Assembly: GCA_028876525.1 (NCBI GenBank)
Contig: JAGWRI010000008.1
Coordinates: 1 to 45,163 of the forward strand
DNA: 45,163 bases
From: Gemmatimonadota bacterium
Lineage (GTDB): Bacteria > Gemmatimonadota > Gemmatimonadetes > Gemmatimonadales > Gemmatimonadaceae
Reading direction: 5' to 3'
The notes below the pieces were generated by a model that saw only the letters and a program-made list of their open reading frames with translations, had not been told where the DNA came from and did no database searches. Positions 1-8,272 of this stretch are shown here, one piece after another (the stretch's first letter is position 1; every line of letters begins with the position of its first letter). The translations under genes were made by a program, and so were the position numbers.

Positions 1-723
1 CGCGGCCGTGCGCTCGGCCAGCGCGTCCCAGAGCGGCAGCAACTCGGGGGCCCGCTCGGCCACCGCGGCGCGCTGGCGCGCGACCGTCTCGTCGTCGCCG
101 CGGGCGATCGGGCCGGTCAGGGCGCGCGCGCCCTGCGCGGCCCAGTGATCCATCGAGGTGCGCGCGAGCTGGACGAGCAGCTCGCGCGGCACGCCGGCGC
201 GCGCCCCAAGCTCGGCGGCGGCGCTCTCCAGCGTCACGAGATAATTCGACGCCACGCTCGCGGCGGCGTGATAGAGGGCGCGATCGGCGTCGGCCACTTC
301 CACCGGCGTCATGCGCAGGGTGCCGGCCAGGGCCCGCGCGAGGTCCAGCGCGCGCGGAGTGGCGCCCGCGACGGCGCAGCCGGCCCCGGCGAAGGCGGCG
401 GGGCGGCCGGCAGCCACCGACAGCAGCGGATGGAGCGAGAACCCCTCGTGCGGGGCGAGCGGGGCCAGCGTGGCGGCGCCGCTGCAGTGGCCCACGAGAC
501 GGCCCGGCGGGACGGCGGCCGCCGCCGCGGCGATCTCCCGGTCGGGCACGCAGAGCAGAACGACCGCGGCGTCCTCAACTCGGGCGCCGCGCCCCAACGG
601 GCCGCGCACCGGGATGCCGGCCGCGGGGAGCGCCGCCGACAGCGCGCGCCCCAGGCGCCCGCCCCCGACGATGGCGACGCCCGATTTCAGGAGGTCAGAA
701 GTGGCCGGCGATGCGTGTACCAC
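1..723 (-). CDS. Rossmann-like/DUF2520 domain protein (3' end outside window)
   Basis: The minus strand reads open from about 723 to the window edge, so the C-terminus is missing. Near the N-terminus is a nucleotide-binding glycine motif (GVAIVGGGRLGRAL). It is followed by the acidic/hydrophobic strand VVLLCVPD and by HPLLSV, which matches the HPLQ-type motif linking the NAD(P)-binding Rossmann domain to the helical DUF2520 domain (YHAAASVASNYLV and onward). This family looks like a short-chain reductase related to ketopantoate or pyrroline-carboxylate reductases, and its substrate is generally unknown. No ATG precedes the Rossmann motif. The GTG at 723 overlaps the end of the upstream M23 peptidase gene by 29 nt, which suggests translational coupling, but I see no Shine-Dalgarno site, so the start is uncertain. 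It is not a typical ProC: the catalytic-domain motifs differ. Confidence 0.75.
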   Translation of the reverse strand, partial: MVHASPATSDLLKSGVAIVGGGRLGRALSAALPAAGIPVRGPLGRGARVEDAAVVLLCVPDREIAAAAAAVPPGRLVGHCSGAATLAPLAPHEGFSLHPLLSVAAGRPAAFAGAGCAVAGATPRALDLARALAGTLRMTPVEVADADRALYHAAASVASNYLVTLESAAAELGARAGVPRELLVQLARTSMDHWAAQGARALTGPIARGDDETVARQRAAVAERAPELLPLWDALAERTAA

Positions 724-1363
724 GCTCGGAAAGTAACGGGAACGGGTCGATCGGTTCGCCCTCCCAGTACTTGCCGTCCGCGGGCATGCGCAGGATCTGG
801 AAGTGGAGGTGGGGCACGTTCTCCGGCGCGTCGCCGGTCGTCCCCACGTACCCCAGGGTGTCGCCCCTGGTCACGATGTCCCCCGCCACCAGCCCCGGTT
901 TGTACCCCTCGAGGTGCGCGTAGTAGAACACGAACTGCCCGCTCCGGTCGATCGTGTACACCGTGATCCCGCCCAGCGTGTTGCTCGAAAGCCGAAGCAC
1001 GCGCCCGTCGTCGGCCGCGAGCACCGGCGTGCCCCGCGGGGCCAGGATGTCGATGGCGTGGTGCACGCGCCCGCCCTCGCGCGGCGAGTCGAAGGAATCG
1101 CGCAGGCCGTCGGGCCCGACGCCGGCCACCGGGATCTCGAGATCGTGCGCGTAGAGCGTGGCGTTTGCCGAAGCGAAGGTGGAGAGCAGGGGTCGGGCCG
1201 GCGCGTCGGCCGGCGCTGCGGCGGCGGTCCCGGCGGCGGGCGCCGCGCCGGCCGCGACGGGACCCAGGGGTCCCGAGACGACCGTCGGCGCCAGCGACTG
1301 GATGCAGCCCGACGCCAGCAGGGCGGCGGCCAGGATCAGGGGGACTCGCGCGGTGAGCGTCAT
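695..1363 (-). CDS. M23-family peptidoglycan metallopeptidase, lipoprotein
   Basis: This 222-residue protein is predicted to be a periplasmic, lipid-anchored zinc endopeptidase that cleaves peptidoglycan peptide bridges, or a degenerate LytM factor that activates amidases. The ATG at 1363 gives MTLTARVPLILAAALLASGC, a lipoprotein signal with lipobox LASGC; a longer in-frame start at 1426 would bury it. An Ala/Pro-rich linker (about residues 25-65) leads to the LytM domain. Both zinc motifs are intact: HHAID (about 101-105, H-x3-D) and HLH (about 185-187). An active enzyme is therefore more likely than an EnvC/NlpD-like pseudoenzyme. It overlaps the downstream DUF2520 gene and is divergent from the small membrane protein at 1503. 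Confidence 0.9.
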   Translation of the reverse strand: MTLTARVPLILAAALLASGCIQSLAPTVVSGPLGPVAAGAAPAAGTAAAAPADAPARPLLSTFASANATLYAHDLEIPVAGVGPDGLRDSFDSPREGGRVHHAIDILAPRGTPVLAADDGRVLRLSSNTLGGITVYTIDRSGQFVFYYAHLEGYKPGLVAGDIVTRGDTLGYVGTTGDAPENVPHLHFQILRMPADGKYWEGEPIDPFPLLSERGTRIAGHF

Positions 1364-1458
1364 ATCGGCGTAGAACGACGCGCCGCGCCCGGCGCGGGCA
1401 ACGGTGGGCGCGCCAGGCGGGCGCAAGGTCCGCCTGCTCGCGCCCCGCCCCGGGTGGC

Positions 1459-1464
1459 ATTATC
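1459..1464 (+). promoter_or_regulatory. Candidate -10 box (TATCTT-type) for the small membrane protein
   Basis: A TATCTT-like hexamer lies about 40 nt before the ATG at 1503 in otherwise very GC-rich DNA. The same hexamer occurs upstream of the ABC exporter (23572) and pruA (40687). No clear -35 box is visible. Confidence 0.3.
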
Positions 1465-1502
1465 TTGGTGCGTCTGACCCGTTCCGTGCTCGCGAGGAGC
1501 CG

Positions 1503-1673
1503 ATGCCGCACCAGGACCGACACATCGCCGTGAAGAAGAACCAGGGCTGGGGAGCCGCGCTCCTCACGATCCTCATCGTCGCCCTCGCCGTCTCGGTCGC
1601 GACGTACATCCACAAGACGACGTACAAGTCGTTCAACGACCTGACCTTCCATGCGAAGGGGCAGGGGATGTAA
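1503..1673 (+). CDS. Small single-pass membrane protein (56 aa), unknown function
   Basis: The ATG at 1503 is preceded by a purine-rich ribosome site (GAGGAG, about 6 nt away). The upstream in-frame start at 1404 would run through promoter-like sequence and is unlikely. The protein has a basic, hydrophilic N-terminus (about residues 1-15, HIAVKKNQGW), one hydrophobic helix of about 20 residues (AALLTILIVALAVSVATYI) and a short basic tail. I do not recognise a family. It is transcribed divergently from the M23 lipoprotein. Immediately after its stop, a six-unit 15-bp repeat array begins at 1681. That array is open in the +1 frame, so a frameshift would add a (S/C)AGKN-repeat tail (see findings). 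Confidence 0.6.
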   Translation: MPHQDRHIAVKKNQGWGAALLTILIVALAVSVATYIHKTTYKSFNDLTFHAKGQGM

Positions 1674-1680
1674 AGAAAGG

Positions 1681-1770
1681 GGCGCAGGCAAGAACTGCGC
1701 CGACAAACCCAGCGCCAACAAGTACGGCGCCTACAAGAACTGCGCCGGCAAGAACAGCGCGGAATGCGGA
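1681..1770 (+). repeat. 15-bp tandem repeat array, arm 1 (six degenerate units)
   Basis: Six head-to-tail 15-nt units start at 1681, 1696, 1711, 1726, 1741 and 1756, with consensus NGCGCCGGCAAGAAC. Read from 1681 they encode pentapeptides of the type GAGKN, CADKP, SANKY, GAYKN, CAGKN, SAECG, with a stop at 1792. The unit at 1742-1760 is the exact reverse complement of 1879-1897 in arm 2. Confidence 0.85.
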
Positions 1771-1776
1771 AGGAAT

Positions 1777-1794
1777 TCACCAGCGAACTGGTGA
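1777..1794. terminator. Stem-loop between the two repeat arms
   Basis: A perfect 7-bp stem (TCACCAG/CTGGTGA) encloses a CGAA tetraloop, midway between the two convergent genes. There is no T-tract on either strand, so this may be a transcript-end structure or the apex of the larger arm-1/arm-2 hairpin rather than a classical terminator. Confidence 0.4.
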
Positions 1795-1857
1795 CCCCGC
1801 CGTTTCCGCGCTGTCGTGTTTCGCGCCGTTGCCCCACGCGCTGTCGACTGCAGTCCT

Positions 1858-1947
1858 TTCCCAGCGCCGTACCTGCCGGCGCTGTTCTTGCCGGCGCCCC
1901 TTTTGCCGGCGCTGTTCCTGTCAGCGCGGTGCTTGCCGGCGCTTCAT
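1858..1947 (-). repeat. 15-bp tandem repeat array, arm 2 (inverted copy, six units)
   Basis: Six 15-nt units (1858, 1873, 1888, 1903, 1918, 1933) repeat the arm-1 consensus in opposite orientation. Both arms are 90 nt, separated by 87 nt. On the minus strand the array lies in frame directly after the TGA of the thioredoxin-like gene and would encode SAGK-type pentapeptides if the stop were read through. The last unit overlaps that gene's stop. Confidence 0.85.
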
Positions 1948-2495
1948 GTACCGGTAGTTGCGCCCTTTTCCATCATGGCCACGACTTCCTCCACGATCTC
2001 CCGTCCATGATGTCGCGCATACCAGCGCCTGATTTCCCGATACTTCTCGTCCGACGGATGCGCCTTTCCCGGCCCCAGCACCCACTCCTGCAGCTCGCGG
2101 GGTCTGGGCCCCCACCAGCCGCGCTCGCGGAATCGCTCGTCCAGCATCATCACCACCGGAATCGAGCGCGACGTCCCGGTGAGGTGCGCATCCATGACGT
2201 CCGGATTGGCGTCGCGGCCCAGCAGGCGCAGGTCGAGGTTCGGCGCCCGCTCCACGAGCCGCTGCGCCACCGGCACGCTGTTCACGGCATCGCCGCACCA
2301 GTCCTCGCTCAGCACCAGCAGGTGCCAGGGTCCGCCCAGCGCCCGGGCGCGGGCCGCGAGATCGTCGGGAATCCGGGCGCGGTCGTACACCGCGCGCCAG
2401 AGGTCCGCATTCTTCTGCGCCGTGGGCAGCCACTGCGCGAACGTGGGCGCCGCGTTCCAGCGCGCCTCGCTCAGTTCGAAAGTCGTCGTCAGCAT
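1944..2495 (-). CDS. Thioredoxin-family protein with monothiol WCGD site
   Basis: This 183-residue cytoplasmic protein has no signal peptide. It matches the thioredoxin-like group with the motif SEDWCGDA (Cys67); the cis-proline strand is at RSIPVVMML. In place of the WCxxC redox pair there is one cysteine followed by Gly-Asp-Ala, so it cannot form the standard intramolecular disulfide. Proteins of this group are annotated as thioredoxin family, but their partners are not established. The ATG at 2495 has a purine-rich stretch (GGAAG) upstream on the minus strand. It is divergent from the PaoB-like gene and convergent with the 56-aa membrane protein, with the inverted repeat arrays between them. 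The TGA stop is followed in frame by an array encoding SAGKN-type repeats. Confidence 0.8.
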   Translation of the reverse strand: MLTTTFELSEARWNAAPTFAQWLPTAQKNADLWRAVYDRARIPDDLAARARALGGPWHLLVLSEDWCGDAVNSVPVAQRLVERAPNLDLRLLGRDANPDVMDAHLTGTSRSIPVVMMLDERFRERGWWGPRPRELQEWVLGPGKAHPSDEKYREIRRWYARHHGREIVEEVVAMMEKGATTGT

Positions 2496-2625
2496 CAGCT
2501 TCCTTCCCTCTTCCCCCCGTCACTTGCTCGGGCCACTCGCCGAGCGCCATTTTCTATCTAGCAACCCGCGCAAGGCCTGTCAGCCGGCGCAATTCCCGTT
2601 TCGTCGAGCACGCATCTCCCCGGCC
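2496..2625. other. Divergent intergenic region, thioredoxin-like / PaoB-like
   Basis: 130 nt between divergent genes. An AT-rich island (TTTTCTATCTAG, about 2549-2560) in GC-rich DNA is the best candidate for overlapping -10 elements, such as TATCTA on the plus strand. No recognisable operator or RNA element is visible. Confidence 0.3.
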
Positions 2626-3588
2626 GTGAGTCCGTTCACCTACCATCGCGCCACTTCCACCGACGACGCCGCGGCGCGGCTGGCCGGAGCCCGCGCCGTG
2701 CCCATGGGCGGCGGCACCGATCTCCTCGTCGCCATCGACGAGGGCGTGGTCGCGCCGGCGCAGCTGGTGGACCTGCGCGGCGTGCCGGGGGCCGATGCCG
2801 TCGCGCTCGACGCGCGCGGCGCCCTTCGCATCGGCGGCGCCGCGCGCGTGCACGACGTGGCGCGGCACCCCGCGGTGCTCGAGCGGTGGCCGGCGCTGGC
2901 CCAGGCCTGCGAGGCGGTCGGCTCCCCCACCCTGCGCCAGATGGGCACGATGGGCGGCAACCTCTGCCAGCGTCCCCGCTGCTGGTATTTCCGGCGCGGC
3001 GTGTCCTGCTTCAAGAACGGGGGCGACGAATGCCCCGCCGTGGACGGCGAGAACCAGTATCTCGCCGTGATCGGCGGCGGGCCCTGCCACGCCGTGCATC
3101 CCAGCGACCCCGCGGTGGCGCTCACCGCGCTGGAGGCGACGGTCGAGATCACCAGCGCCGGCGGGACGCGCACGGTGCCGATCGCGGCGTTCTTCGTGCC
3201 CCCCGCCGAGGCGCCGGAGCGCGAGACCGTGGTGGGGCCGGGAGAGTTCGTGAGCGCCATCGGCGTGCCGGCCGTGTCCGCGGGCGGCGTGCAGCGCTAT
3301 CACAAGCTCATGCAGCGCGAGGCGTGGGACTTCGCGCTGGTCAGCATCGCCGCGGTGCGACCCGCCGCCGGCGGGGTGCGCATGGCGCTCGGCGGCGTGG
3401 CCCCCGGGCCCTGGCGCGTCAATTCCTCGGTCGAAGAGGACGTCGCATCGGGCGGCCTGGACGACGATTCCATTTCGGCGCTCGCCGAGCGGGCGCTGTA
3501 CGACGCGCAGCCGCTGTCGAAGAACGGCTACAAGATCGAGATGGCGGGCGCCCTGCTCCGACAAGCCATGCGCGAACTCGCGACCTGA
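2626..3588 (+). CDS. FAD-binding subunit of a xanthine-oxidase-family dehydrogenase (PaoB/YagS-like), orphan
   Basis: This 320-residue protein carries FAD between the Fe-S subunit and the surface of molybdenum hydroxylases (CoxM/PaoB class). The FAD loops are visible: PMGGGTDLL (about 26-34) and TMGGNL (108-113). A C-terminal CO-dehydrogenase flavoprotein-type domain follows (RYHKLMQREAWDFALVS and onward). Between them lies a cysteine-rich insert with Cys114, Cys119, Cys128 and Cys136. E. coli PaoB has a similar insert that binds an extra [4Fe-4S] cluster, so I infer one here. The GTG at 2626 fits the domain start; the frame is open far upstream but lacks homology. The expected molybdopterin and [2Fe-2S] subunit genes are absent on both sides; the next gene encodes an FHA protein. 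Confidence 0.85.
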   Translation: MSPFTYHRATSTDDAAARLAGARAVPMGGGTDLLVAIDEGVVAPAQLVDLRGVPGADAVALDARGALRIGGAARVHDVARHPAVLERWPALAQACEAVGSPTLRQMGTMGGNLCQRPRCWYFRRGVSCFKNGGDECPAVDGENQYLAVIGGGPCHAVHPSDPAVALTALEATVEITSAGGTRTVPIAAFFVPPAEAPERETVVGPGEFVSAIGVPAVSAGGVQRYHKLMQREAWDFALVSIAAVRPAAGGVRMALGGVAPGPWRVNSSVEEDVASGGLDDDSISALAERALYDAQPLSKNGYKIEMAGALLRQAMRELAT

Positions 3589-3610
3589 CCGAACGGGCCG
3601 CTTCCCTCCG

Positions 3611-4216
3611 GTGCCCACCGTGTTCCCCGATTCTCCCCCTCCCCTTCCCGCTGCCGATGCCGCCGCCGTCCGGCCCTCGCCGGCGCCGCACGCGGTGCCG
3701 GCTCAGCCCGCGTCGCTGGTGGACGTCCGGTGGGCGCTGGCCTACCCGCTCACGCGACTGTGCACCGGAATTGGCCGCGACGCGGGCAACCCCATCCTGA
3801 TCCGCGATCTCGCGGCGTCGCGGTCGCACTGCGAGATCCAGCGCGCGGGCGACGCGTACGTGCTGCACCCCGTGGGGAGCGCCGAGACGAAGGTGAACGG
3901 AATGGCGGTCACGGCGCCGCGCGCGCTGGCCGAGGGGGACGTGATCGAGATCGCGTACACCCGGCTGCGCTTCACACGGCGGCCGCCGGCCGGAGACGTG
4001 CTGCCGGCGCCGGAGCACGCGGCCGTGGACCCCGACTTTGCGGCGCACCGGACCGAGGTCCGGGAGATCGTGTCGACGGAGAAGCTGCAGGAGCTCCGGC
4101 GCCACCTGTCGCGTCCGGTGTCGTTCAACCCGTGGCTCATGGCGGGGGCGATCGTGGGCGGGGCGTTGGTGGTGGCGTTGGCGATCCTGGTCGCCCTGCG
4201 GTTCTGGCCGGGCTGA
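3611..4216 (+). CDS. FHA-domain protein with C-terminal membrane anchor
   Basis: This 201-residue protein has a Pro/Ala-rich N-terminus (1-35), an FHA domain (about 45-125) and one C-terminal transmembrane helix (about 178-197), so the FHA domain should face the cytoplasm. FHA domains bind phosphothreonine peptides. The core residues are present: GIGRD (Gly55, Arg56), SRSH (70-73) and the Asn of KVNG (Asn96). The start is the GTG at 3611, 22 nt after the dehydrogenase subunit stop, so co-transcription is likely. No Ser/Thr kinase lies nearby, so the phosphorylated partner is unknown. A helical stretch (about 140-170) links FHA to the anchor. Confidence 0.85.
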   Translation: MPTVFPDSPPPLPAADAAAVRPSPAPHAVPAQPASLVDVRWALAYPLTRLCTGIGRDAGNPILIRDLAASRSHCEIQRAGDAYVLHPVGSAETKVNGMAVTAPRALAEGDVIEIAYTRLRFTRRPPAGDVLPAPEHAAVDPDFAAHRTEVREIVSTEKLQELRRHLSRPVSFNPWLMAGAIVGGALVVALAILVALRFWPG

Positions 4217-4231
4217 CGTTCCTCCCTGCCG

Positions 4232-4436
4232 GGCATCAAGAACGAAGGGTATGAACTGCAGATGATCCGGACGAGCCGGATGAAACGGGTACTGCAACGG
4301 CAACTGCATGACGAGTGGACTTCAGGGGAAGACTCGGCGCGCCGGGCGCGGCGAATCTCTCCCTGGAGCCCCCTGTATCAGATCCGTGTCATCCGGTCCA
4401 TCCGGATCATCTGCAGTTCCCCATGTTCTTGGTGCC
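4232..4436. repeat. MITE-like inverted-repeat element (about 205 nt)
   Basis: GAACTGCAGATGATCCGGA at 4253-4271 has an exact reverse complement at 4401-4419. Similarity continues inward (CGAGCCGGATGA versus TGGACCGGATGA) and outward (GGCATCAAGAAC at 4232-4243 pairs with 4425-4436, 11 of 12). The interior has short, stop-interrupted frames and no convincing gene. It could be a non-autonomous mobile element or an intergenic repeat that folds into a long hairpin. Confidence 0.7.
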
Positions 4437-4660
4437 AGTTGGCCGGACGGTACCCCCGCCCTGCCAAGTCACAAACCTGATGTTTGCAAGGGATTGCTTT
4501 CACCGGGCGCGATAACCGAGTAATTTTGTCACGTACCGGAAGCAGGTGCATACGGGCTAACTTCCGAGTCGTGAGCCCCGGCGTCGCGCGGCCCCCGGTG
4601 TGGGGACCCCAAGGCGTTTCGACACAACGGCTTGCGCATCGCGTCGGCATTGGAGTGAGC
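4437..4660 (+). promoter_or_regulatory. suf operon upstream region with candidate operator
   Basis: 224 nt without a gene. CAAAC-CTGAT-GTTTG (4472-4486) is a perfect 5-bp inverted repeat, similar in layout to sites bound by Fe-S-sensing SufR or Rrf2 repressors. AT-rich patches follow (GATTGCTTT, GATAACCGAGTAATTTT, about 4492-4529) and probably contain the promoter. I cannot assign -35/-10 boxes with confidence. Confidence 0.4.
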
Positions 4661-6093
4661 ATGAGCTCATCGATTGATTCGCTGGTCAGCAAGGAATACC
4701 AGTACGGCTTCGTGACGGATGTCGAGGCGGACACCATTCCGCCGGGACTCAACGAGGACGTCATCCGTCTGATTTCGCAGAAGAAGCACGAGCCGGAGTT
4801 CATGCTGAACTGGCGGCTCAAGGCGTTCCGCCGCTGGCAGACGATGCAGGAGCCGCACTGGCCGAACGTCCACTACGAGTCGATCGACTACCAGAAGGCG
4901 AGCTACTACTCGGCGCCCCGGTCGGTGAAGCCCAAGCAGTCGCTGGACGAGGTGGATCCCGAGCTGCTGCGGACGTACGAGAAGCTGGGGATTCCGCTCC
5001 AGGAGCAGAAGCTGCTGGCCGGCGTGGCGGTGGACGCGATTTTCGACTCGGTGTCGGTGGGCACGACGATGCGCGCGCAGCTGGCCGAGCACGGCATCAT
5101 TTTCTGCTCGCTGGGCGAGGCGGTTCAGAACCATCCCGACCTGGTGGAGAAGTACCTCGGGTCGGTGGTGCCGTACAGCGACAATTTCTTCGCGGCGCTC
5201 AATTCGGCGGTGTTCAGCGACGGGTCGTTCGTGTACGTGCCCAAGGGGGTGCGGTGTCCGATCGAGCTGTCCACGTACTTCCGCATCAACGCGGCCGACA
5301 CCGGGCAGTTCGAGCGCACGCTGATCGTGGCCGACGAGGGGTCGTACGTGAGCTACCTCGAGGGGTGCACGGCGCCCAAGCGGAGCACCAATCAGCTGCA
5401 CGCGGCGGTGGTGGAGCTGGTGGCGCTCAAGGGCGCGACGATCAAGTACTCCACCGTGCAGAACTGGTATGCGGGCGACGCCGAGGGAAGGGGCGGGATC
5501 TACAACTTCGTGACCAAGCGCGGCAAGGCGTTCGAGGCGGCGAAGATTTCGTGGACGCAGGTCGAGACCGGTTCGGCCATCACGTGGAAGTATCCCAGCG
5601 TGATCCTGCAGGGCGACAACTCGGTGGGCGAGTTCTACTCGGTGGCGGTGGTGAACAACCGCCAGCAGGCCGACACGGGGACGAAGATGCTGCACCTCGG
5701 GAAGAACACGAGGAGCAACATCGTGTCCAAGGGAATCAGCGCCGGGCACGGGAACAATTCGTACCGGGGGCGCGTGTACGTGGGCCCGAAGGCCACGGGG
5801 GCACGCAACTACACGCAGTGCGACTCGATGCTGGTGGGCAACAAGTGCGGGGCGCACACGTTCCCGTACATCGAGGTCAAGAACAACACGGCCCAGGTGG
5901 AGCACGAGGCCAGCACGTCGAAGATCGGGGAGGATCAGATCTTCTATCTCAAGCAGCGCGGGCTCAGCGCCGAGCAGGCGGTGAGCATGATCGTGAGCGG
6001 CTTCTGCAAGGAAGTGTTCAAGGAGCTGCCGATGGAGTTCGCATTGGAAGCGCAGCAGCTGCTGGGGATCACATTGGAAGGAAGTGTGGGATA

Positions 6094-6094
<1 letters not shown>
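4661..6094 (+). CDS. sufB: Fe-S cluster assembly protein SufB
   Basis: At 477 residues this has the usual SufB length. SufB is the scaffold subunit of the cytoplasmic SufBC2D complex, where sulfur from SufS/SufU is assembled with iron. Family features include the N-terminal YGF-DVE-D-PPGL segment, the LKAFRRW motif, [34 protein letters not shown], the beta-helix core, and the C-terminal [16 protein letters not shown]. The conserved cysteine of the LEGCTAP strand is present. The ATG at 4661 has GGAG about 6 nt upstream; the longer frame from 4484 has no homology. The stop overlaps the sufC start (TAATG). Confidence 0.97.
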
Positions 6095-6893
<799 letters not shown>

Positions 6894-6897
<4 letters not shown>

Positions 6898-8204
6898 CCG
6901 ACGCCGTCGCGTACGTCGAGCAGTTCCGAAAGTTCGCGGCTAGCGGCGGGGGCGGCGACGACGCGCCCGAGTGGGTGCGCGCCATGCGCAGCTCGGCGCT
7001 GGAGCGGTTCACCCAGCTCGGCTTTCCCACGACGAAGAACGAGGACTGGCATTTCACCAGCGTCGCGCCGATCGCCGAGCGGCAGTTCGTGCCGCTCACC
7101 GCGCCCAGCGGCGACGTGCGGCGCACCGACCTCGAGCCCTTTCTGTTCGCGGCCACCGAGCGGTGGCCGCTGGCCGTGTTCGTGAACGGGCGGTTCGCGC
7201 CCGAGCTGTCGCACCTGGAACACCTCCCGGCCGGCGTCCGCGTGCTGCCGCTGGCGCGGGCGTGGGACGAGGCGCCCGAGCTGGCCCGCCGCATCGGCAC
7301 CGTGGCGCGCCACGACGCGCAGACCTTCACGGCGCTCAACGCCGCGTTCCTGCACGACGGCGCGGTGATCCACGTCGCCGCCGACCGGGTGGCGGAGCAT
7401 CCGATCCACCTCGTGTTCGTCACCGACCGGCACGCGGCCAACGGCGTGTCGTATCCGCGCAACCTCGTGGTGGCCGGCGCCAACGCCAGGGCGACGGTCA
7501 TCGAGAGCTACGTCGGGCTGGGCGACGCGTCGTACTTCACCAACGCGGTGACCGAGGTGGTGGTGGACCGCGGCGCGACGCTGGCCCACTACAAGCTGCA
7601 GCGCGAGAGCCAGAACGCGTATCACGTGGGCACGATCGAGACCACGCAGGAGCGCGACAGCCACTACGTCTCGTTCTCGCTGGCCACGGGCGCCGCGCTC
7701 TCGCGCACCAACATCGGCACGGTGCTGGGCGGCGAGGGGTGCGGCGCCACGCTCAACGGGCTTTACATGCTCGACGGCGCCCAGCACGGCGACCACCAGA
7801 CGCGCATCGAGCACGCCCAGCCCAACACGTTCAGCCGCGAGCTGTACAAGGGCGTGCTGGACGGCGAATCGCACGGCGTGTTCAACGGCAAGGTGTACGT
7901 GCGGCCCATCGCGCAGAAGACCGACGGCAAGCAGACCAACAACACGCTGCTGCTCTCGGAGCGGGCGCAGATCGACACCAAGCCGCAGCTCGAGATCTTC
8001 GCCGACGACGTGAAGTGCACGCACGGCGCCACCGTGGGCCGGCTGGACGAGGTTTCGCTCTTCTATATGAAGAGCCGCGGCATCGGGGCCGACGAGGCCC
8101 GCAAGCTGCTCACCTACGCCTTCGCCGCCGACGTGCTCGAGACGATCGAGAACGACCTGGTGCGCAACGGCCTGGAGGCGATGACGCTGGCGAGGTTCGT
8201 TTGA
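6894..8204 (+). CDS. sufD: Fe-S cluster assembly protein SufD
   Basis: 436 residues, the partner of SufB in the SufBC2D scaffold. The N-terminus carries the helical region and the TKNEDWHFTSVAPI motif typical of SufD. The beta-helix core includes GVSYPRNLVVAGANARATVIE. The C-terminus has QTNNTLLLSERAQIDTKPQLEIFADDVKCTHGATVG, in which the conserved His of CTHGAT is present. The GTG start at 6894 overlaps the sufC TGA, indicating coupling. The downstream spacer to sufU (8205-8272) holds a copy of an interspersed repeat. Confidence 0.95.
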
Positions 8205-8272
8205 GACGGCCGACGGTGTAGAGTCAACCGTCGACCGCCGATCGTTCACCGCCGCCCGTCAATCGCCGCGCC
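8205..8272. repeat. Interspersed intergenic repeat, copy 1
   Basis: The sufD-sufU spacer contains GTCAACCGTCGAC (8223-8235), identical to 42451-42463, followed by related GTTCACCG and CCCGTCAATCG words. Related sequence also lies at 34745-34786. All three copies sit just before a start codon. Confidence 0.55.

Noticed and set aside
145-966. 273-codon plus-strand frame at the window start
   Set aside because: Arg/Gly-rich antisense frame of the DUF2520 and M23 genes, with no domain.
1681-1947. Possible CRISPR array
   Set aside because: The units are 15 nt, contiguous and degenerate, with no spacers and no cas genes in the window.
4484-4660. N-terminal extension of SufB from 4484
   Set aside because: No homology to SufB, and it covers the likely promoter. 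The ATG at 4661 has a proper ribosome site.
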